Assembly: GCA_964440295.1 (NCBI GenBank)
Contig: CAYTRT010000001.1
Coordinates: 17,254 to 81,253 of the forward strand
Direction: 5' to 3'
From: CALIKS01 sp964440295
GTDB lineage: Archaea; Thermoproteota; Nitrososphaeria_A; Caldarchaeales; Calditenuaceae
Length of the DNA: 64,000 nucleotides
The notes beneath the pieces were generated by a model. It made no database searches and was not told where the DNA came from. It was given only the letters and a program-made list of their open reading frames with translations. Numbering within the stretch: the first letter of the stretch is position 1; the number at the start of each line of letters is the position of its first letter. Shown here piece by piece: positions 59,837 to 64,000 of the stretch. A program made the translations under genes and the position numbers.

Positions 59837-61208
59837 TGAGCTGCTGGCCATCTCGCCTATTGATGGCAGATACAGCGAGAATTTGAACGAGCTTAGAAAG
59901 TATTTCTCAGAATTCGGGCTAATTAGGTACAGGCTAAGAGTAGAGCTTGAATACTTCAAATTCGTCGCATCATTCTTGAAATACCAGATTGACGCCCAAC
60001 TTTTAGAAACGATAAATGATCTGATTTTAAAATTCTCGATCGACGAGGCAAGACAAGTAAAACAGATTGAGAAAGAAACTAGGCACGATGTCGAGGCCCT
60101 TATTAGATACATCAAAGAAAAGTTAAACGAGCGTGGCCTAGGCAATTTATCACATCTAGTTCATATTGGCCTCACTTCTGAAGATGTGTCAAACATTGCT
60201 TATTCCCTAATGCTTAATGACTTCAATCGAGAAATTCTACTACCACTTCTCAGGGAATTCTTGTTTGAGTTGGCTAAGATTGCTAAGACTGAGAAATCTA
60301 CAATAATGCTTGGGAGAACTCACGGACTACCAGCCTTGCCGACGACGCTTGGGAAGGAGTTAATTGTGTATGTCTATAGGATTTTGAAGATTTACGAGTT
60401 TTTGAGTAGTTATAGCTTTCCCGGAAAGATATCAGGCGCCGTGGGCACTTATGCCGCCTTGATGGAGATATTTGGAAAAGACGCTATAGGGTTGCTTGAG
60501 GAGTTTATCAAACGGCTTGGATTGGAGCCATGGATAGCGACTAAGCAGATACTACCTCACGACGACGTTTCGAGATACCTCCAGGCATTGTCGGTACTAG
60601 CAGGATGCCTCGTTGATTTTTGCAGAGATCTATGGTTACTAACAATGATGGGATACGTGTTGGTCAGAAGAGTGGGCGTAGGGTCATCGACGATGCCTCA
60701 GAAGATGAACCCGATAGAGATCGAAAACGCTGAAGGGAACTTAGAACTATCCTCCAACTTACTAAACTTTTTATCTACTCGTCTGCTAGTCTCTAGGCTT
60801 CAAAGAGACCTCTCAGACTCCACCCTCAAGAGGAACTATGGAGCATCGATATCATACCTAGTCTTGGGAATAAAGAACTTACGGAGTTTTCTTAAAAGAA
60901 TTTATTTTAATAGAGAACTGATGAGAAGGGATGTTGAGAAGCATCCGGAGATACTGAGCGAGGCTGTCCAAATAAGGGTGCGTCTATCCGGTAAGGACAT
61001 AATCGATGAATTAAGAAGAATAGACGCAGGGAGTCCAGACGAATATTTAGGCGAGCTTAGAAAAATAGTTGAGAAGGCTGGCATAAGTCCCGAAAAGGCC
61101 ATTCCAAGGACTTATGAAGAATACTTAGGCGCAGCGTCGATGATAGTCGAGTCAATATACAAGCTATGTATCGATAGATTAGGTAAAAATGGGAAAGCTG
61201 AGTCTTGA
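59829..61208 (+). CDS. purB: Adenylosuccinate lyase
   Basis: 459 residues, fumarase/aspartase superfamily. Cleaves SAICAR and adenylosuccinate. TRHDVEALIRYIKE (catalytic His region), VHIGLTSEDVSNIAYSL, LGRTHGLPALPTTLGKEL and the signature GSSTMPQKMNPIEIENAEGN. Overlaps purA by eight bases and truD by 20. Confidence 0.97.
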   Translation: MIDELLAISPIDGRYSENLNELRKYFSEFGLIRYRLRVELEYFKFVASFLKYQIDAQLLETINDLILKFSIDEARQVKQIEKETRHDVEALIRYIKEKLNERGLGNLSHLVHIGLTSEDVSNIAYSLMLNDFNREILLPLLREFLFELAKIAKTEKSTIMLGRTHGLPALPTTLGKELIVYVYRILKIYEFLSSYSFPGKISGAVGTYAALMEIFGKDAIGLLEEFIKRLGLEPWIATKQILPHDDVSRYLQALSVLAGCLVDFCRDLWLLTMMGYVLVRRVGVGSSTMPQKMNPIEIENAEGNLELSSNLLNFLSTRLLVSRLQRDLSDSTLKRNYGASISYLVLGIKNLRSFLKRIYFNRELMRRDVEKHPEILSEAVQIRVRLSGKDIIDELRRIDAGSPDEYLGELRKIVEKAGISPEKAIPRTYEEYLGAASMIVESIYKLCIDRLGKNGKAES

Positions 61209-62571
61209 AGCGCTGAGAAGCCTAGGATGCAGAGACATAGAGAGCTTTATAGGAATAAACGGATATGTTTCAAGGACGCCAGGAATCAGGGGCGTCATTA
61301 AAAAATTCCCAGAAGATTTTCAGGTATGGGAAATAATCGAGGGTGGCTTGGACGCTCAGAAACTCTGGCTCGACGAAAAATCCATGCCTATAATCGGCAT
61401 GAAAAACCTACTCTTGGTCATGAAGAAGCAGGATAGAGAGACGATAAAAGCAATATCCCAGTTGTCATCAATGTTTGGAATTCTTCCTTCACAGATTTCT
61501 GCGTGCGGGATAAAGGATAGAAGAGCTTTAACTTGGCAGTTCATATCTATGCCCTACACCCCAAAGATAAGCGGAGAAATTGTATTGTACAACACTTGGG
61601 TAAAACCAGTCGGAAGCATTGACGCTCTGTCCTCAAAATCATTAATCAGAAATAATTTCTGGGTAAAGATCAGGGAGGTAGAAGATGGGTCTGAAGAGGT
61701 TATCAAAGAATGTTTAGAAGAGCTGAGAGTGAGGGGTGTACCAAATTTTTTCGGATATCAGAGATTTGGAATTGCGCGTCCGATAACTCATCTCGTCGGC
61801 TCTTTAATCGTTAAGAATGATACTGAGTCAGCGCTGAAGTTATTCATAGGTGCCACGACTAAGCTAGAGAAGCCGAGCATAAGAGAGCTGAGAGAGTATT
61901 TTATGGAGACCAGCGACTATAAGTATGTTGTAAATAAGTTTCCCCGTCAATTGAGATATGAAAGAGCATTGGCTAGGCACATGTTGGAAAGTCCAGACGA
62001 CTTTGTAGGTGCCTTCAGACGAATACCCCTTAGACTTAGGAGACTCATAGTTGAGGCATACTCCTCCTACATCTTCAATAGAGCCCTATCAATCTCGCTT
62101 AAGGAAAATCCTAACCTCTATGAGCCTTATATCGGAGACTTAGCTGTCAGGCTCGATATGTATGGATATCCTACTGACAAGATCTACGAGGTGAATAATT
62201 GGAATATTGAAGAGGTTGAGAAGCGAATTAAGAGTGGTGAGGTCGCAATTGCCATCCCTCAACTGGGATACTCGTCAAAACTGCCTCGGGGTCCTAGGGG
62301 AGATGCAATCAAATCGGTCTTAGATGAGGAGTCAGTTGAGTTATGGGATTTCCGTGTCAAAAAAATTCCTGAGGCCGGAACCGCTGGAAGTATTAGGTGC
62401 ATAGCAATACAGCAGTATCAGGTAAAATTAGAGCAGATACATTCTGACTTCGTTGACGTTACATTGTCGCTCCCGAGAGGTTCTTACGCTACAGCATTGC
62501 TGAGAGAGTTGATGAAAAATGAGTGTTCACTTGCCTACATCGGGATCAGCCATAATCATGAGGGAGATTAG
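61189..62571 (+). CDS. truD: tRNA pseudouridine synthase TruD
   Basis: 460 residues. Forms pseudouridine 13 in tRNA in bacteria; archaeal members modify tRNA, sometimes position 35. KFPEDFQVWEI at the start, the catalytic aspartate in ACGIKDRRALTWQFIS, and NFFGYQRFGIARPITHLVG. The TRUD insertion domain occupies about 220-380. Last gene of guaB-purA-purB-truD; its end overlaps the convergent glycerol-phosphate dehydrogenase stop by four bases. Confidence 0.95.
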   Translation: MGKLSLEALRSLGCRDIESFIGINGYVSRTPGIRGVIKKFPEDFQVWEIIEGGLDAQKLWLDEKSMPIIGMKNLLLVMKKQDRETIKAISQLSSMFGILPSQISACGIKDRRALTWQFISMPYTPKISGEIVLYNTWVKPVGSIDALSSKSLIRNNFWVKIREVEDGSEEVIKECLEELRVRGVPNFFGYQRFGIARPITHLVGSLIVKNDTESALKLFIGATTKLEKPSIRELREYFMETSDYKYVVNKFPRQLRYERALARHMLESPDDFVGAFRRIPLRLRRLIVEAYSSYIFNRALSISLKENPNLYEPYIGDLAVRLDMYGYPTDKIYEVNNWNIEEVEKRIKSGEVAIAIPQLGYSSKLPRGPRGDAIKSVLDEESVELWDFRVKKIPEAGTAGSIRCIAIQQYQVKLEQIHSDFVDVTLSLPRGSYATALLRELMKNECSLAYIGISHNHEGD

Positions 62572-63692
62572 ACCGAAATCATGCCAGTACTCTTCAGAAG
62601 TGTTACTGCCTCCTCTTTGGGAACAGGTCTTTTATGAAGTATTGTGTATCTCTCAGGTCTTATCTTATATCCCTCATTTAAAGCATTAATCACAACATCT
62701 ACCTCTACTCCGAGTTCTTCTAGAGTTACTGGTGCACTCATCTGTTTTAGCATTTGTCTGATGGTGTACCACTGGTATTTTTCTTCTGTCCACCAGTCTG
62801 GGTTGTGTTTTGAGTGGTATAGGCTCATTAGTATTGTCGCTATGCCCACCTGCTCGCCATGCATGGCCGGCCTCTCACTATGCATATCAATGTAATGCGA
62901 TATTATGTGCTCGGAGCCAGAATTAGGTCTAGATGATCCAGCCATAGCCATCGCGATTCCTGATTCAAAAATGGCCCATGAAAAACTAGCTATGTCTTTT
63001 CCTCCGTCCTGAATGAACTTAACCGCATCGTCGAATGACTGTAGAACAAGTTTTGCAATGGCTGGGCAATAGTGTTCTCCCTTTTCCTTGGACGCGAGTT
63101 CCCAATCTTTTAGTGACGTTGCCCTGGCAAGCATATCGCCACATCCAGCAGCTAGCATTCTTCTCGGCTGACTGTTCAAGATCTTCAGGTCAAAAATTAC
63201 TGCAATCGGTGGATGGGCCGTAATCGTCATCTTGATGCCGTCTTCCGAGATTATTGAGGCGGTAGCCGAAACCACTCCGTCGTGTGATAGGGCAGTAGGT
63301 ACTGAGATAAATGGGATGCTCGTTTTGTAGGTGGCTAATTTACACGTGTCGATCACGCTGCCTCCTCCTACAGCAATAGCATATCCAAAATTTCTTAAGA
63401 CTCTATGAACACTATTTACTTCCTCAATTGTAGGTTTGAGCATTACGTATTCTTCTACAGTATATCCATTTTGTCTAAGTAGCTGTATCAACTCATTGCC
63501 TGCTATCTCCTTTGTTATCTTATCGTGAACTACCAGAGCGTTTCCAGAAATATTAAGCTCATCAATGATTGTTAATATCCTGCTAATTCCATCATATTCT
63601 ATTAAAACTTTTTTAGTATAAATCTCATGAACCTTGCCGCAAGTACATTCTATCTTACCTCCTAGACGGATGCCAAGAGATCCTAAGTCCAA
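62568..63692 (-). CDS. egsA: Glycerol-1-phosphate dehydrogenase (EgsA/AraM family)
   Basis: 374 residues. Makes sn-glycerol 1-phosphate, the backbone of archaeal ether lipids. NAD(P) loop AIAVGGGSVIDTCKLATYKT, PFISVPTALSHDGVVSATAS, AAGCGDMLARATSLKDWELA and the metal histidines in GSSRPNSGSEHIISHYIDM and MHGEQVGIATI. The N-terminus carries an extra CTCGKVHEI motif (C16, C18, H22) more like bacterial AraM proteins than typical archaeal ones. The start is TTG 63692; there is no ATG nearby. Confidence 0.92.
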   Translation of the reverse strand: MDLGSLGIRLGGKIECTCGKVHEIYTKKVLIEYDGISRILTIIDELNISGNALVVHDKITKEIAGNELIQLLRQNGYTVEEYVMLKPTIEEVNSVHRVLRNFGYAIAVGGGSVIDTCKLATYKTSIPFISVPTALSHDGVVSATASIISEDGIKMTITAHPPIAVIFDLKILNSQPRRMLAAGCGDMLARATSLKDWELASKEKGEHYCPAIAKLVLQSFDDAVKFIQDGGKDIASFSWAIFESGIAMAMAGSSRPNSGSEHIISHYIDMHSERPAMHGEQVGIATILMSLYHSKHNPDWWTEEKYQWYTIRQMLKQMSAPVTLEELGVEVDVVINALNEGYKIRPERYTILHKRPVPKEEAVTLLKSTGMISV

Positions 63693-63960
63693 TCTAGTTA
63701 CACACCATTAACTGACTATTTAAAAGTTATAAGTAAACATTTACGTCGACTAGAGGATAGTTTTCGTCTCATCAGTGAATATCTACTGCTTAGAGTCTCG
63801 GATGGATCTATTGGTGAATGCTAAAAGAGATTTGGGATCGATGTTGAGAGTATGCTTAGCAAGAGTGTGACAAGTATAATATCTTTGATTTCTCTCCCAT
63901 TAACTATTTTATCGAGCAATGGGGAAAAACTAATATACCCAGTCTTTTCTTTGTAACTCC
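63693..63960. other. Intergenic stretch, 268 bases
   Basis: Lies between the divergent egsA and the gene that starts at 63961. It has no open frame longer than about 25 codons on the strands read by eye and no tRNA-like arms. An AT-rich start (TTTAAAAGTTATAA near 63720) may hold the egsA promoter, and CTAATATACC near 63931 the promoter of the downstream gene. Confidence 0.5.
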
Positions 63961-64000
63961 ATGTCGGAGCTGTCTCAGGCTAAGATATTAGGTGGAGTAG
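63961..64000 (+). CDS. N-terminal fragment, possibly a DUF996 membrane protein
   Basis: Thirteen codons before the window ends: ATG 63961 reads MSELSQAKILGGV. The QAKxLGGxG pattern is typical of the start of archaeal DUF996 membrane proteins. A TATA-like CTAATATACC about 26 bases upstream supports a leaderless gene here. The call rests on very little sequence. Confidence 0.4.
   Translation, partial: MSELSQAKILGGV

Overview
The window is a piece of an archaeal genome, most likely from a thermophilic, uncultivated member of the TACK/Thermoproteota side of the archaeal tree. The evidence is archaeal-type ribosomal protein genes (S4e, L14-L24-S4e-L5, zinc-type S14), RpoN, an ESCRT-III/CdvB-like protein, two SpeD-family decarboxylases as in Thermoproteota, a PolB2-like polymerase, Cdc48, F420-linked enzymes, GHMP-type shikimate kinase, PurP, Pth2, TruD and glycerol-1-phosphate dehydrogenase. 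TATA boxes often sit about 27 bases before the first codon (leaderless transcripts), and TTG/GTG starts are common. Three runs of exactly 100 N show that this is a scaffold, probably metagenomic; two of them interrupt glnA and rtcB.

Layout. 1-7.4 kb: start of a glycine dehydrogenase subunit, triosephosphate isomerase, a secreted protein, glutamine synthetase (gapped), a minimal sufC-sufB/D pair and the rps9-rpoN-eno-rps2 block. 7.4-16.3 kb: a UPF0216 protein, RtcB ligase (gapped), a 1025-residue SF2 helicase with a DDFD motif II, a methyltransferase, a MobA-like protein, CdvB, a NUDIX hydrolase and speD-speE. 16.4-25 kb: Cdc48, F420:NADP oxidoreductase, phosphohexomutase, a VTT membrane protein, NAD(P)HX epimerase with an odd C-terminal half, a presenilin-like intramembrane protease, a Trm112-like protein and an FAD-type protein.

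25-33 kb: a split ribosomal operon. L22-S3-L29-Rpp29-S17-L14-L24-S4e-L5 ends where a convergent polB2-like gene and its small partner begin. S14, which normally follows L5, lies about 3.7 kb away as a short gene of 54 residues. 33-44 kb: a ferritin-like/VIT1 fusion, a PhoU-type regulator, an Nfn-like pair of flavoproteins, moaC, an RNase Z-like protein, dCTP deaminase, a second SpeD paralog, a 650-base non-coding stretch with an assembly gap, an inositol-phosphatase-like enzyme, and a crotonase/3-hydroxyacyl-CoA dehydrogenase pair beside a TrmB regulator.

44.8-55.6 kb: an almost complete archaeal shikimate supra-operon (asd, ADTH synthase, DHQ synthase II, aroD, aroE, aroA, aroC, chorismate mutase-aminotransferase fusion), with eight genes in near-continuous translational overlap. 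The GHMP shikimate kinase is divergent. Between the two lies a 116-base element with three nested helices that no gene explains; it is the best candidate here for an undescribed RNA. 55.6-64 kb: pth2, purP, guaB-purA-purB-truD, glycerol-1-phosphate dehydrogenase and the start of a probable DUF996 membrane protein. I found no tRNA, rRNA, CRISPR array, insertion sequence or integrase.
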